In this document: positions 1 to 8,544 of the stretch, piece after piece
Position numbering within the stretch: the stretch's first letter is position 1
Layout: each line of letters opens with the position of its first letter
NCBI GenBank assembly: GCA_903847975.1
Contig: CAINFC010000052.1
Coordinates: 36,716-100,715 of the forward strand
From: an uncultured Acidobacteriota bacterium
GTDB taxonomy: Bacteria; Acidobacteriota; UBA6911; CAINFC01
Length of the DNA: 64,000 nucleotides
Direction of reading: 5' to 3'
Notes under the pieces: generated by a model
Databases searched by the model: none
The model's input: only the letters and a program-made list of their open reading frames with translations
What the model was told of the DNA's origin: nothing
Made by a program: the position numbers and the translations under genes

Positions 1-1
1 C

Positions 2-661
2 CAGAAAGCCCTGATGCTGGATGCCTCGTTTATTGTAATCCAGTTTGCCTTCTTCCTGTTTCTGGGCATTTGCCTGTTTGCGTTCTACCGCGGCGTTCCC
101 TACACCCAGCTGGGGTTGAACTCCTCCGATGAAATCTTCCCGAAATTCATTGTCGAGAACATGCCGGTCGGCCTGGCGGGATTGCTGATTGCCGGAGTTC
201 TGGCCTCGGCCATGGGGACGCTGAGCAGCTCCATCAGCTCCCTGGCCTCCTCCACGTTCCTGGATCTTTTCAAGTGGACGGAGAGGGGCAAGAATCTGAC
301 GGCCAAGCAGGAAATGTTCTGGTCGCGCGGCTTGACGCTGTTCTGGGGGTTGGTTCTGATCGGCGGAGCCCTGCTGTTCGCGGATAACAAAAACCCGGTC
401 GTGGAACTGGGTTTGAAAATAGCCTCCTTTACCTACGGCGGTCTTTTAGGTACCTTTTCTCTTGGTCTGCTTTGTCCGCGCACGAGCCAGAGGGATGCCT
501 TTGTCGGGTTCGTCGGCGGATTGCTGACCATGGTTTTCGTCTGGTCTTTGACCAGGATCGATTTTAACTGGTATACCCTGATCGGGTGTGCGGCCACGGT
601 CGGGTTCGGGAACCTGAGCCGCTGGATCGGCGGGAGCGATAAACAAAGGAGAGAAACATGA
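2..661 (+). CDS. Sodium:solute symporter family (SSS) protein, C-terminal part
   Basis: The 5' end lies outside the window; the frame is open from base 2. The visible 219 residues are a hydrophobic C-terminal half with about six membrane segments. They include the SSS signature region, a small-residue-rich helix reading GVLASAMGTLSSSISSLASS followed by TFLDLFK. This family couples sodium re-entry to uptake of sugars, amino acids, carboxylates or similar solutes across the inner membrane. The substrate cannot be told from this part. The stop codon overlaps the start of the next gene (ATGA), so the two are translationally coupled although their roles seem unrelated. Family assignment is secure; specificity is unknown. 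Confidence 0.85.
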   Translation, partial: QKALMLDASFIVIQFAFFLFLGICLFAFYRGVPYTQLGLNSSDEIFPKFIVENMPVGLAGLLIAGVLASAMGTLSSSISSLASSTFLDLFKWTERGKNLTAKQEMFWSRGLTLFWGLVLIGGALLFADNKNPVVELGLKIASFTYGGLLGTFSLGLLCPRTSQRDAFVGFVGGLLTMVFVWSLTRIDFNWYTLIGCAATVGFGNLSRWIGGSDKQRRET

Positions 662-1671
662 TCATTGTCATGCGATACGGGGCCAGCGAGGAGGATATCC
701 TTCGGGTCATCGAGCAGGTGGAGCGGTCCGGATGCGAAGCCCACCTCGACCGAGGCGTGGAGCGCACCATCATCGGAGTGCGCAGCGGCCGGCATGACCT
801 GTCGCCCGAATCCTTTCAGCGGCTTCCCGGGGTGGCCGATGCCGTGCGGATCCTGAAGCCTTACAAACTGGCCAGCCGGGAATTCCATCCATCCTTCACC
901 CGTATTGGCCTCGGCCGGTTCGAAATCAACGAGGCCAGCTTTGGCGTGATCGCCGGTCCCTGCAGCGTGGAAAGCCGGGAGCAGATCACAGAAACCGCCA
1001 AAGCAGTCAAGGCGGCAGGGGCCCATGCCTTGCGCGGGGGCGCATTCAAGCCTCGAAGTTCGCCGTACGCCTTTCAGGGCTTTGGAGAAGAAGGGCTGAA
1101 GTGGCTTTTATGCGCCGGCCAGGAGGCCGAACTGCCGGTGGTAACCGAAGTCATGCATCCGGGCAATATCGAAATGGTGGCTCGATATGCCGATGTCCTG
1201 CAGATCGGCGCCCGAAACATGCAGAATTACGATCTTCTGAAAGAAGTAGCCTCTGTCGGCAAGCCGGTTTTCCTGAAGAGAGGAATGGCAGCCCGGGTGG
1301 AGGATCTGCTGCTATCGGCCGAATACCTGCTGGATGGCGGCTGCGGCCAGGTAATACTTTGTGAGAGAGGGATCCGTACCTTTGAGACCGCGACGCGCAA
1401 CACGATGGACATCGCCGCCGTCCCGGTGTTGAAGAAGCTGACGCACCTGCCGGTGTTCGTGGATCCCTCCCATGCCGCCGGATACTCCGACTATGTCATG
1501 CCGCTGGCTCTGGCCGCCGCGGCCGCCGGAGCGGACGGGATCATGGTAGAGGTTCACCCCAATCCGGCGGAAGCCAGGAGCGATGGACCGCAGTCCTTGA
1601 CTTTTCCCTCGTTTGCGGAGTTGATGGAGTCCTGCCGTCGCGTTGCTCAGGTCGTGGGGCGGCAGGTCTGA
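658..1671 (+). CDS. aroF: 3-deoxy-7-phosphoheptulonate (DAHP) synthase, type I beta
   Basis: Condenses phosphoenolpyruvate and erythrose 4-phosphate, the first step of the shikimate pathway. The 337-residue length matches the Thermotoga/Bacillus-type enzyme: an N-terminal ferredoxin-like regulatory domain (about residues 1-70, starting MIIVMRYGASEEDI), then the TIM barrel. Seen in the barrel are FGVIAGPCSVES, LRGGAFKPRSSPYAFQG, LQIGARNMQNYDLL, CERGIRTFE and PVFVDPSHAAG, which carry the PEP/E4P and metal ligands of the family. The N-terminal domain is where aromatic end products bind in relatives, so feedback inhibition is likely (inference). The start ATG overlaps the symporter stop as ATGA. 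No other aro genes follow. Confidence 0.95.
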   Translation: MIIVMRYGASEEDILRVIEQVERSGCEAHLDRGVERTIIGVRSGRHDLSPESFQRLPGVADAVRILKPYKLASREFHPSFTRIGLGRFEINEASFGVIAGPCSVESREQITETAKAVKAAGAHALRGGAFKPRSSPYAFQGFGEEGLKWLLCAGQEAELPVVTEVMHPGNIEMVARYADVLQIGARNMQNYDLLKEVASVGKPVFLKRGMAARVEDLLLSAEYLLDGGCGQVILCERGIRTFETATRNTMDIAAVPVLKKLTHLPVFVDPSHAAGYSDYVMPLALAAAAAGADGIMVEVHPNPAEARSDGPQSLTFPSFAELMESCRRVAQVVGRQV

Positions 1672-1703
1672 AGAATAAGGAAAGGTCCGCCACCCGGGAT
1701 TCG

Positions 1704-1733
1704 TTGACAGCACCGGTTGCAGGGGGGTAGAAT
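1704..1733 (+). promoter_or_regulatory. Sigma-70 type promoter of the 1774 gene
   Basis: TTGACA at 1704-1709 and TAGAAT at 1728-1733 with an 18-base spacer, 40 bases before the start codon. A GAGGGGG ribosome binding site follows at the expected distance from ATG 1774. This indicates that the secreted coiled-coil gene is transcribed independently of aroF. Confidence 0.65.
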
Positions 1734-1773
1734 CACTTTAGGTAAACCCTCACACTGAGAGGGGGAATGGTTT

Positions 1774-2340
1774 ATGGAAAAAAGATATTCTATCTTGAGA
1801 AAAATGTTAATCCCCCTGTTTTTGCTCTGCCTGGGTATTCCTGCGGTGGCCGGTCAGACCCTGGCGGACCTGGCCAAAGAAGAACGGGAAAGGCGGGCCA
1901 ACAGCAAGCCGAAAGTCCGGGTTCTCTCCAATAAGTCCGTAGAGTCCTTTCAGAAAGGATCGGTCTCCACCGGTGTCTATGGAGAGGCGACGCAGGGCGA
2001 AAAGAAGGAAAGCCAGGCCGAAGGCCAGGATGGCGAGAAGGAAAAACCGGCGCCGGAAAAGGATGAAAGGTATTGGCGAGAGGAATTCAAAAAAGCGGGT
2101 GAGGAGGTTAAAGCCGCGGATAACAAGAGCACCCTGGCGCAGCTGCAGCTGAATCAGCTTTGGAACGAATTCTACCGGGAAGACGACGGGTTTTTCCGGG
2201 AAACGATCATGAAGAAAATTACGGACAAGAACAGCGAGATCGAAAAACTGAAAAAAGATCTGGAGGAAGCGCAAAAAGCGCTGGACAAACTGAACAAGGA
2301 AGCGCGCCAGAACAACGTCCCCCCCGGATGGCTCCGATAA
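1774..2340 (+). CDS. Secreted coiled-coil protein of unknown function
   Basis: The protein has 188 residues. The N-terminus is a clear signal peptide (basic MEKRYSILRK, hydrophobic LIPLFLLCLGIPAVAG, likely cut near residue 27). The mature part begins LADLAKEERERRANSKPKVRVL, a pattern I associate with small exported acidobacterial proteins of no known function. The middle is highly charged. The C-terminal third (about residues 105-180) has regular heptad-like Leu/Lys/Glu spacing typical of a coiled coil, ending NNVPPGWLR. It has its own promoter and strong ribosome binding site. It is probably periplasmic; the function is unknown. Confidence 0.75.
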   Translation: MEKRYSILRKMLIPLFLLCLGIPAVAGQTLADLAKEERERRANSKPKVRVLSNKSVESFQKGSVSTGVYGEATQGEKKESQAEGQDGEKEKPAPEKDERYWREEFKKAGEEVKAADNKSTLAQLQLNQLWNEFYREDDGFFRETIMKKITDKNSEIEKLKKDLEEAQKALDKLNKEARQNNVPPGWLR

Positions 2341-2373
2341 TTTTCAGGAAGGGGATCGTTTCCTTTCGCTCTG

Positions 2374-2685
2374 CTACCCGAGATCCTTCAGCCAGACCAG
2401 AGTCGCCCCGTAATGACCCAGCTCCGGAGGCGCATCGCGGAAGGCGGATACGATTGACAGGCCGGAAAGCAGGGTACGTACTTGCGCCCGCTGTACCCCT
2501 TTTCCTTTCCCGTGAATCAGCCGGACCCGGCTAAAACCCTTCCGCTGACATTCCTGCAGATACTCCGGAATCAGGTTTTCCAACTCCCTTGGGGCAAAGG
2601 TGTGAAGATCCAGGCAGTCGGAAACCGGTATCACGATGGCATCCTCCGGGAACGTGGAATCGGAAAAAGAAGGAGGAACAGTCAT
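2374..2685 (-). CDS. Smr-domain protein
   Basis: The 103-residue product is almost entirely an Smr domain, the small DNA/RNA-binding or nicking module found at the C-terminus of MutS2 and as stand-alone proteins. The diagnostic motifs are visible: LDLHTF near the N-terminus, the helix ELENLIPEYLQECQRKGF, and VRLIHGKGKGVQ. The frame extends upstream to 2853, but a reverse-strand -10-like TATAGT (about 2743-2748) sits directly before the next upstream ATG (2742). ATG 2685 has AAAGGA in front of it, so I chose it. It is divergent from the MFS gene. Whether it acts on DNA or ribosomes cannot be told. Confidence 0.8.
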   Translation of the reverse strand: MTVPPSFSDSTFPEDAIVIPVSDCLDLHTFAPRELENLIPEYLQECQRKGFSRVRLIHGKGKGVQRAQVRTLLSGLSIVSAFRDAPPELGHYGATLVWLKDLG

Positions 2686-2793
2686 CAGGACCGATCCTTT
2701 TCTCCGGAGCAGCTCACCATGCAAACAACCTCCTGACGTCATACTATAGCACCCGAAAGAGCCTGACAAGGCCGGTTGGAAAGAAAAAAACAG

Positions 2794-4089
2794 ATGAGTT
2801 CGCTTTTGTGGTTTCTGATTGCCGCCAATACGTTGAACTTCTACGACCGGCAACTGCTGGGAGCGGTTGCTGAACCGCTTCGCATCGAGATGGGGTGGAA
2901 CGATTTTCAGCTTGGCATTTTAAGTACCGCGTTTACTCTTCTTTATGCTCTGGCAAGCCTGCCCATGGGGAGGATCGCCGATCGGTGCAACCGGCAGTCG
3001 GTCCTGGGCATCGGCCTGGCCACCTGGAGCCTGTTCACGGCTTTGTGCGGCTTTGCCTGGAACTTCTCTTCCATGTTGGCCTTTCGGCTGGGAACAGGCA
3101 TGGGAGAGGCCACCTGTGCTCCGACGGCAACCGCTCTGGTCGGAGAACAATTTCCTGAAAGCCGCCGTGCCGGGGCCCTCTCTCTGTTTATGTTGGGATT
3201 GCCTTTGGGTTCCGCGCTGAGCTATTCCCTCGGCGGCTGGCTGACGCAGAGCTACGGATGGAGAGTCGCATTTTTCTCGGCGGGTATTGCCGGATTGCTT
3301 CTGGCTCTGCTGGGGGTGTCCAGGAGCGCGAAGATCGGAAGAAAAAGAAGTGAAACCGGCAGGGAGCCGGCCCAGGACCCGGTAGTGGTTGCGGTTCGCA
3401 AAATGCTCAAACTCCCTGCCTTCGGATGGATGATCGGATCCGGAGCCATCCATAACTTCAACCTTTATGCGATCAGCGCCTTTCTCCCCGCCTTTTTGAT
3501 TCGGTACCACCATGTCGATGTAAAAACAGCCGGCCTGATGACCGGCCTGGCTTATGCCGCCCTGGGTGGAACCGGAATCCTGATCGGCGGGTACGCTTCC
3601 GATCGATTCCGTCTTTCCGCTTCCCGCTCCGCATCGCGGCTTTGGGTGGCCTTTGGCGCTTGCCTCTTTTCCATTCCTCCCTTTCTTCTGGCCTTGTCGT
3701 GTGCCCCGGGACAACTTATGCTTTTTGCAGGAAGCATCGCGCCGGCCGCCCTGCTCCTGTATATGTATTATCCTGCGGTTTATGCCGCCATTCAGGATAT
3801 CGTTCCCGGCTCCTCCCGAGGCCTCGCTATGGCTGTCTACCTGACCGTCATGTATCTGCTGGGCGGCTCCCTGGGACCCGCTGTGGTGGGCTGGCTGAGC
3901 GATCGCTTTCGGGAGCAGGGAATGCGCGCGCTGCCGCCGGGAGTCTCCCCGGAGTTGCTCTGGGCCGACGGATTGCACCGGGCCATGTACCTGATTCCCT
4001 TTCTTACCTTGTTTCTTGCTGGAACACTGGCTCTGGCCGCTGCCGCCTCGCGCAAATCCGGAAGGCACGAACCCTCAGAAAAAAGCTAG
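2794..4089 (+). CDS. Major facilitator superfamily transporter (spinster-like)
   Basis: The 431-residue membrane protein has twelve predicted helices in two halves joined by a basic loop near residues 185-205. The MFS motif A appears after helix 2 as MGRIADRCNR and again in the second half as GGYASDRFR. The N-terminal LNFYDRQLLGAVAEPLR resembles the spinster/hexuronate-transporter branch. A TTG at 2776 would add six residues; I chose ATG 2794 because it has GGAAAG at a normal distance. The substrate is unknown. It lies just upstream of the rpmH promoter, where many bacteria have dnaA or dnaN. Confidence 0.85.
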   Translation: MSSLLWFLIAANTLNFYDRQLLGAVAEPLRIEMGWNDFQLGILSTAFTLLYALASLPMGRIADRCNRQSVLGIGLATWSLFTALCGFAWNFSSMLAFRLGTGMGEATCAPTATALVGEQFPESRRAGALSLFMLGLPLGSALSYSLGGWLTQSYGWRVAFFSAGIAGLLLALLGVSRSAKIGRKRSETGREPAQDPVVVAVRKMLKLPAFGWMIGSGAIHNFNLYAISAFLPAFLIRYHHVDVKTAGLMTGLAYAALGGTGILIGGYASDRFRLSASRSASRLWVAFGACLFSIPPFLLALSCAPGQLMLFAGSIAPAALLLYMYYPAVYAAIQDIVPGSSRGLAMAVYLTVMYLLGGSLGPAVVGWLSDRFREQGMRALPPGVSPELLWADGLHRAMYLIPFLTLFLAGTLALAAAASRKSGRHEPSEKS

Positions 4090-4092
4090 CCA

Positions 4093-4121
4093 TTGATTTC
4101 AGCCTCTGTTTTGAGTAAAAT
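4093..4121 (+). promoter_or_regulatory. Promoter of the rpmH-rnpA-yidD-yidC operon
   Basis: TTGATT at 4093-4098 and TAAAAT at 4116-4121 with a 17-base spacer, 44 bases upstream of the rpmH start. The element begins directly after the MFS stop codon, so the ribosomal-protein operon has its own promoter. Confidence 0.6.
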
Positions 4122-4165
4122 AAGCGGTTCCCGAAATTTGTGAAAGATTTGGAGTAATTGAATTT

Positions 4166-4306
4166 ATGAAAAGAACGTTTCAACCCAACAATCGGCGCCG
4201 CCTGAAGACCCATGGTTTCCGCGCCCGTATGAGTACCAAGCAGGGACAAGAAGTGCTGAAAAGGCGCAGAGCAAAGGGCCGGCATCGGTTGACGGTGAGT
4301 GGATAA
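4166..4306 (+). CDS. rpmH: Ribosomal protein bL34
   Basis: The 46-residue, extremely basic protein begins [20 protein letters not shown] and continues with a [13 protein letters not shown] tail, the full hallmark of bL34 in the large ribosomal subunit. GGAG precedes the ATG. Its last 8 bases overlap the GTG start of rnpA, a compact version of the near-universal rpmH-rnpA pairing. Confidence 0.97.
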   Translation: MKRTFQPNNRRRLKTHGFRARMSTKQGQEVLKRRRAKGRHRLTVSG

Positions 4307-4670
4307 GCTTCAGGAAAGATTTAACAGGGAACAAAGACTTCGCCAATCCAAGCAGTTCGAGCACACCTACAAAAGCGGAGCGAAGGTACAAAGCCCTCAT
4401 TTTGTACTTTACGGAACGCTCAATCAAGAAAAGTTTCACCGCCTCGGCATTACGGTATCCCGAAAAATAGGGAAAGCGGTGGTCCGAAACAAAATCAAAC
4501 GAAGGATTCGTGAGATTTTCCGAAGGGATCTCGATCCGGCAATGGCGCCGATGGACTTGATTATGAACGTGAAAAAGGCCATCTGTCTTTGTGCATTTTC
4601 TCTCCTGAAAGAAGAGTTTGTGCAAGGTTCCGTTCGCATGAACAGGCTGTTGATGCGAAAAAAAATCTGA
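4299..4670 (+). CDS. rnpA: Ribonuclease P protein component
   Basis: Protein subunit of RNase P, which matures the 5' ends of tRNAs with the catalytic RNA. The 123-residue product carries the family signature [14 protein letters not shown] at about residues 66-79 and the N-terminal [15 protein letters not shown] segment with the aromatic residues of the pre-tRNA leader cleft. The start is a GTG inside the end of rpmH. In-frame alternatives downstream cannot be excluded, since the first ten residues are poorly conserved in the family. The RNA partner gene was not found in this window. Confidence 0.95.
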   Translation: MDKLQERFNREQRLRQSKQFEHTYKSGAKVQSPHFVLYGTLNQEKFHRLGITVSRKIGKAVVRNKIKRRIREIFRRDLDPAMAPMDLIMNVKKAICLCAFSLLKEEFVQGSVRMNRLLMRKKI

Positions 4671-4671
4671 C

Positions 4672-4902
4672 ATGGAAAATGCCCTTGGACAGGTCGGGCG
4701 CCTGGTGATTTTCTTTCTCCAGACCTACAAAAAATGGGTATCCCCCATTTTGCCTCCCGCCTGCCGGTTTTATCCCACCTGCTCCGAGTACATGATGGAG
4801 TCGATGCGTCGATACGGCCTGAGAAGAGGGATTTCCCTGGGATTGCTTCGTCTGCTGCGATGTCATCCCTTTCACCCCGGCGGCTTTGACCCGGTCCCTT
4901 AG
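4672..4902 (+). CDS. yidD: Membrane protein insertion efficiency factor YidD
   Basis: Small protein of 76 residues with the invariant pattern of the family: YKKWVSPILPPACRFYPTCSEY, then YGLRRGISLGLLRLLRCHPFHPGGFDPVP. YidD assists YidC-dependent membrane protein insertion at the inner membrane; its exact mechanism is not settled. It starts one base after the rnpA stop and ends 11 bases before yidC, in the conserved order rpmH-rnpA-yidD-yidC. Confidence 0.96.
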   Translation: MENALGQVGRLVIFFLQTYKKWVSPILPPACRFYPTCSEYMMESMRRYGLRRGISLGLLRLLRCHPFHPGGFDPVP

Positions 4903-4913
4903 GAAGTTTATCT

Positions 4914-6608
4914 ATGCAGCAAGAACAGAGGCTGATACTGGCACTGGCTTTGTCCATTCTGGTTTTGTTTTTGAGCCGGATGTACTTTTCACCGACCCCG
5001 GCGACAAAACCTCCCGAAAAGGAAGCCGTCACCAGGGGCATGGCCGCCGAAGGGGTGACGAAAAGCGGCCCGGAGGGCCAGGAGGAAAAGGGGAAGGTGC
5101 CCCTGGTGACAGGGATTCACCAGGCAGGTCAGATGGAATTGCCGGCCACCCAGGTTACTCTTCAGACCGTCACCGTGCAGGATCCCAGATACAGCGTGCT
5201 TCTAACCAATCGAGGCGCGAAGATTACCAGCTGGCTTTATCAGGAAGCTTCGGGAAATACAACCGAGCTGGTTCTGCAGGAAACCCCGGAAGAGCTGTTC
5301 GGCATCACGTCTCTGATCACGGAAGACGAAGCCCTGACGCAGAAGCTGAACCGGGCCCAGTATGAAGTACAGGTCGAGGGAAGCTCTGGTGATCCAAGCC
5401 GCCTAACAACCCCGGCGGTTATCAACTTTCACTATCAGGAAGGGAATCTTACGGTTGACAAGAAAATGAAGTTCAACCCTTCTTCCTGCCAGGTGGAGGT
5501 CGTCGCGGTAGTAAAGCGAAACGGAATACCGGTTTCGCCGGTACGCATGCGAATCGGACCGGCGATGGGTGCCACGGATGCTCTGCTGGGCACGGAGACC
5601 TGGCCCTCACAGGGTGTCGTCCACCTGACCGAAGGGTCCTTCACGAACCTGGCCTACAAGTCGATCGAAGGCAGCCAGACGTTGACCGGAAACACACAAT
5701 GGGCCGGGCTGCAGACTCATTATTTCGCCGTACTGGCGCTGGCCAATGAGGGGAAAACCCTGGAGGGAAGCAAGGTAAACTCCTGGAAGTACAAGGCAAA
5801 GGATGAAAAAAACCAGGAAACCGAAAGGATTGTCGGATGGGTCGATATTCCTATGCCGGCAGGGGATGCCCATCGGGTTTTTCTGGGGCCGAAAGAGGAA
5901 TACACATTAAAAAGCGTTCATCCGTTGCTGCCACTGGTGGTCGATTATGGCTGGTTCCGGATGATCGCCGAACCCCTGCTTGCCGCTCTGCGCTGGGTGC
6001 ACTCCTGGGTGCCAAACTACGGAATCGCGGTCATACTTTTGACATTTCTGATCACCCTGGCTCTTTTTCCGCTTCGCTACAAGCAGCTGATCTCGATGAA
6101 AAAGATGCAGAAAATCCAACCGCAGATCCGTGCCATTCAGGATCGATATAAAAAAGCGAAAAGCAGCGCGGAAGAGCGGCAAAAAATGAACACGGAGATG
6201 ATGGGGCTTTACAAGCAGCATGGCGTTAATCCGGTTGGGGGGTGCCTCCCGCTTCTGCTGCAGTTCCCTTTCTTTTTCGCTTTCAACTCCATGATGAATA
6301 ACTGCTTCGAATTGCGAGGTGCCCCGTTTGCCTTGTGGATAAAGAACCTGGCCGCCCCGGATCCCTATTACATCACACCGATCGTCATGGGGTTGACCAT
6401 GTACCTTTCCATGAAAATCACCACCCCTCCCACCACCGGCGACCCCATGCAGAATAAAATGATGTCCTGGATGATGCCGGGCATGATGACCTTCATGTTT
6501 CTGGGTTTGTCCGCGGGTCTGAACCTTTACTTCCTATTCAGCAATATCTTCAGTATTGCCATGCAAAAAGCAGCGGAAAAATATATTCCCGCCATTCGAA
6601 ACGCATAG
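4914..6608 (+). CDS. yidC: Membrane protein insertase YidC
   Basis: The 564-residue insertase folds and integrates inner-membrane proteins alone or with SecYEG. Residues 5-24 form the N-terminal membrane segment of the Gram-negative type. A large periplasmic beta-rich domain follows to about residue 340. The conserved five-helix insertase core begins at about PLLAALRWVHSWVPNYGIAVILL and includes FPLRYKQLISMKKMQKIQPQ and VNPVGGCLPLLLQFPFFFAF. The presence of the periplasmic domain argues for a diderm cell envelope. AGGAAG precedes the ATG. Confidence 0.97.
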   Translation: MQQEQRLILALALSILVLFLSRMYFSPTPATKPPEKEAVTRGMAAEGVTKSGPEGQEEKGKVPLVTGIHQAGQMELPATQVTLQTVTVQDPRYSVLLTNRGAKITSWLYQEASGNTTELVLQETPEELFGITSLITEDEALTQKLNRAQYEVQVEGSSGDPSRLTTPAVINFHYQEGNLTVDKKMKFNPSSCQVEVVAVVKRNGIPVSPVRMRIGPAMGATDALLGTETWPSQGVVHLTEGSFTNLAYKSIEGSQTLTGNTQWAGLQTHYFAVLALANEGKTLEGSKVNSWKYKAKDEKNQETERIVGWVDIPMPAGDAHRVFLGPKEEYTLKSVHPLLPLVVDYGWFRMIAEPLLAALRWVHSWVPNYGIAVILLTFLITLALFPLRYKQLISMKKMQKIQPQIRAIQDRYKKAKSSAEERQKMNTEMMGLYKQHGVNPVGGCLPLLLQFPFFFAFNSMMNNCFELRGAPFALWIKNLAAPDPYYITPIVMGLTMYLSMKITTPPTTGDPMQNKMMSWMMPGMMTFMFLGLSAGLNLYFLFSNIFSIAMQKAAEKYIPAIRNA

Positions 6609-6667
6609 AATTGCCAATAAGGATTCCTTCGTGGAATTTTTACCTCTATATATTCGGGAGATGTAAC

Positions 6668-7123
6668 GTGAACACGGATCTAAGAGAACAAATTCGGGAA
6701 ACGGCGGCACAAATCTGTAGTTGCATGAAATTTACCGTGGCGGTAGAGATCGGAGAGGACGAAGAAGGCTTTCTTGTCGTTTTCTCCGGAAAAGACAGCG
6801 AGTTTTTACTCCAGAAAAACGGAGACGTTCTCAATTCGCTGGAATATGTCCTCAACCGGATTTTTTCGGATCGGCTGAAAAAAGACCTGAAAATCACTAC
6901 GGATGCCAACGACTTTCGAAGGATTCGAAGGGAAGAGCTCTGCCTGATTGCTGAGAAAGCCTCAGAAAAGGTGGGCAACTACGGAACGACCATTAATCTG
7001 CAGGCCATGCCTCCCCACGAGCGGCGCATCATCCACATGGCCCTGAAGGATAATCCCAAGGTCAAAACGGTCAGCGAAGGGATGGGAGAAGACCGAAAAG
7101 TAATTATCATGCCCTCGCGATAA
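6668..7123 (+). CDS. KH-R3H RNA-binding protein, Jag/KhpB-like
   Basis: Cytoplasmic single-stranded nucleic-acid binding protein usually encoded beside yidC. I chose GTG 6668 (GGGAG upstream), giving 151 residues; the ORF runs back to 6611 with a poorly conserved hydrophobic stretch. Residues about 10-85 fit a KH-like fold. The C-terminal R3H domain (about 90-150) shows the RR-E-L-x-L-IAEKA helix and the MPPHERRIIHMAL motif that contains the R3H Arg-x3-His. The N-terminal Jag-N domain of Firmicutes is missing. In relatives the family binds RNA and affects division and cell-wall growth. Confidence 0.85.
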   Translation: MNTDLREQIRETAAQICSCMKFTVAVEIGEDEEGFLVVFSGKDSEFLLQKNGDVLNSLEYVLNRIFSDRLKKDLKITTDANDFRRIRREELCLIAEKASEKVGNYGTTINLQAMPPHERRIIHMALKDNPKVKTVSEGMGEDRKVIIMPSR

Positions 7124-7158
7124 GCCGAAGGGGACCGTGCGCGGTGCGAAGAAAGGGG

Positions 7159-7578
7159 TTAAGAACGGATTTTCCCGGAAAACAGGAGGGACAAAAAGGC
7201 GATATCCGCCTCCGGAAAAACAAGATCGGCAAAGTCCGGCTGTCGGACCCAGCGGAATTCGCTGCATTCCAGGGCCTGAGGCTCTCCGCGGAGGCGTGAG
7301 GCCTGGAAAAAATGAAGGATCACCATACGATCCGGGTAGCGATGGGATAAAGTAGTTATAAGCTCTCCCACGACTATTTCGATACCCAGCTCTTCGCGAA
7401 GTTCCCGAACCAGGCAATCCTCCAGGCGCTCTCCCGCCTTCCTCTTCCCTCCGGGAAACTCCCAAAGCAGACCGCAATGACTTTCCGCCAGCCGGCGGGT
7501 CAGGAGATAGCGGTCATCTTCGACGATTACCGCCGCACAAACTTCTATGGCCGTGTCTGCCGCTTTTTCTTGTCGCAT
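7159..7578 (-). CDS. Nudix hydrolase, MutT-like
   Basis: A 139-residue hydrolase of nucleoside diphosphate-linked substrates. The Nudix box is complete: GGKRKAGERLEDCLVRELRE then ELGIEI, giving the GX5EX7REUXEEXGU pattern and its metal-binding glutamates. The overall layout (AAVIVEDDRYLLTRR, WEFPGGK, then FRWVR) is that of MutT-type 8-oxo-dGTP or CTP pyrophosphohydrolases, so a role in nucleotide-pool sanitation is likely but not proven. It is convergent with the jag gene and divergent from mqnD, so it interrupts the plus-strand block. Confidence 0.85.
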   Translation of the reverse strand: MRQEKAADTAIEVCAAVIVEDDRYLLTRRLAESHCGLLWEFPGGKRKAGERLEDCLVRELREELGIEIVVGELITTLSHRYPDRMVILHFFQASRLRGEPQALECSEFRWVRQPDFADLVFPEADIAFLSLLFSGKIRS

Positions 7579-7668
7579 GATATCGTGCTCTGCCGGGAAT
7601 AGAATGTTGACATATAATCAGGTAAGCGAAAAGACGAAATGACCATCTTTCCATCAAAAAGGAGAAGA

Positions 7669-8532
7669 ATGCATACGGACAAAGAAAAGATCAGGATTCA
7701 GATCGCACACAGCCCCGATTCGGATGACGCTTTCATGTTTTATGCGCTGGCCAAGGAAAAGCTGACCGACCCGGGCATGGAATTTCACCACATCCTCAGC
7801 GATATCGAAACCCTGAACCGCAAGGCGCTGGAGGGGCAATACGAGGTTAGCGCCGTGTCCTTTCATGCGTACGCCTACCTCGCCGAGCGGTATGTCCTAT
7901 TGCCCTGCGGGGCCAGCGTGGGAAACGGGTACGGCCCCATTGTGGTAGGACCGAAAGAGTCGCAGGCCAGGCCGCTGGCCGGCCGGAGGATTGCCATTCC
8001 CGGAGAATGGACCACGGCCCATCTGGCCTTGCGACTTTATGAACCACGGTTTCAGGCCGTGGTGGTTCCTTTTGACCGGATTCTGGACGAAGTTGCCGCC
8101 GGTTCCGTAGATGCCGGTTTGATCATCCACGAGGGACAGCTCACTTTCCGCAGTTGGGGGGTGGAGAAAATTGCCGATCTGGGAGAATGGTGGATGGAGA
8201 AAACCGGCCTGCCGCTGCCCCTGGGAGGAAATGTCATCCGTCGGGATCTGGGGATCGACATCATGAAAAAGGTCGGCTACTGGATCCGACAGAGTATCGC
8301 CTATGGCTTGAGCCACAGGGAAGAAGCCCTGGCCTACGCCGCAGGTTTTGCCCGCGGACTGACCGCCGAACAGATCGACCGATTTGTGCAAATGTATGTC
8401 AATGAATTTACCCTGGAATACAGCCCGGAAGCCAAAAGGGCCGTAGCGCGGCTGCTGGAGGACGGCTATCGGGCAGGAGTCGTGCCCCGGATGGTGGCTC
8501 CGGAATTTCTGGAAATTCCCGACGCCATATAG
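7669..8532 (+). CDS. mqnD: 1,4-dihydroxy-6-naphthoate synthase (futalosine menaquinone pathway)
   Basis: Converts cyclic dehypoxanthinyl futalosine to 1,4-dihydroxy-6-naphthoate in the alternative route to menaquinone. The 287-residue product has the periplasmic-binding-protein-like fold of MqnA/MqnD. Seen are the N-terminal HSPDSDDAFMFYAL, SAVSFHAYAYLAERY, AGRRIAIPGEWTTAHLALRL, DAGLIIHEGQLTF and LPLPLGGNVIRRDLG, which favour MqnD over MqnA. The frame opens at 7639, but ATG 7669 has an AAAAAGGAG ribosome binding site. A TATAAT at 7613-7618 is a probable -10 with a weak -35. No other mqn gene lies nearby; it sits 12 bases before mnmE and may be cotranscribed. Confidence 0.85.
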   Translation: MHTDKEKIRIQIAHSPDSDDAFMFYALAKEKLTDPGMEFHHILSDIETLNRKALEGQYEVSAVSFHAYAYLAERYVLLPCGASVGNGYGPIVVGPKESQARPLAGRRIAIPGEWTTAHLALRLYEPRFQAVVVPFDRILDEVAAGSVDAGLIIHEGQLTFRSWGVEKIADLGEWWMEKTGLPLPLGGNVIRRDLGIDIMKKVGYWIRQSIAYGLSHREEALAYAAGFARGLTAEQIDRFVQMYVNEFTLEYSPEAKRAVARLLEDGYRAGVVPRMVAPEFLEIPDAI

Positions 8533-8544
8533 GCGGCATGGAAG

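Noticed and set aside
2341..2380. Sequence resembling fragments of the dispersed palindromic element in another convergent junction
   Set aside because: Only short blocks match, in swapped order and partly inside the Smr gene; probably chance.
6334..6342. TGTGGATAA, a perfect DnaA box in yidC, and a TTATCCACC near 10860 in mnmG
   Set aside because: Isolated matches inside coding sequence, with no cluster or AT-rich unwinding region, so they do not mark an origin.
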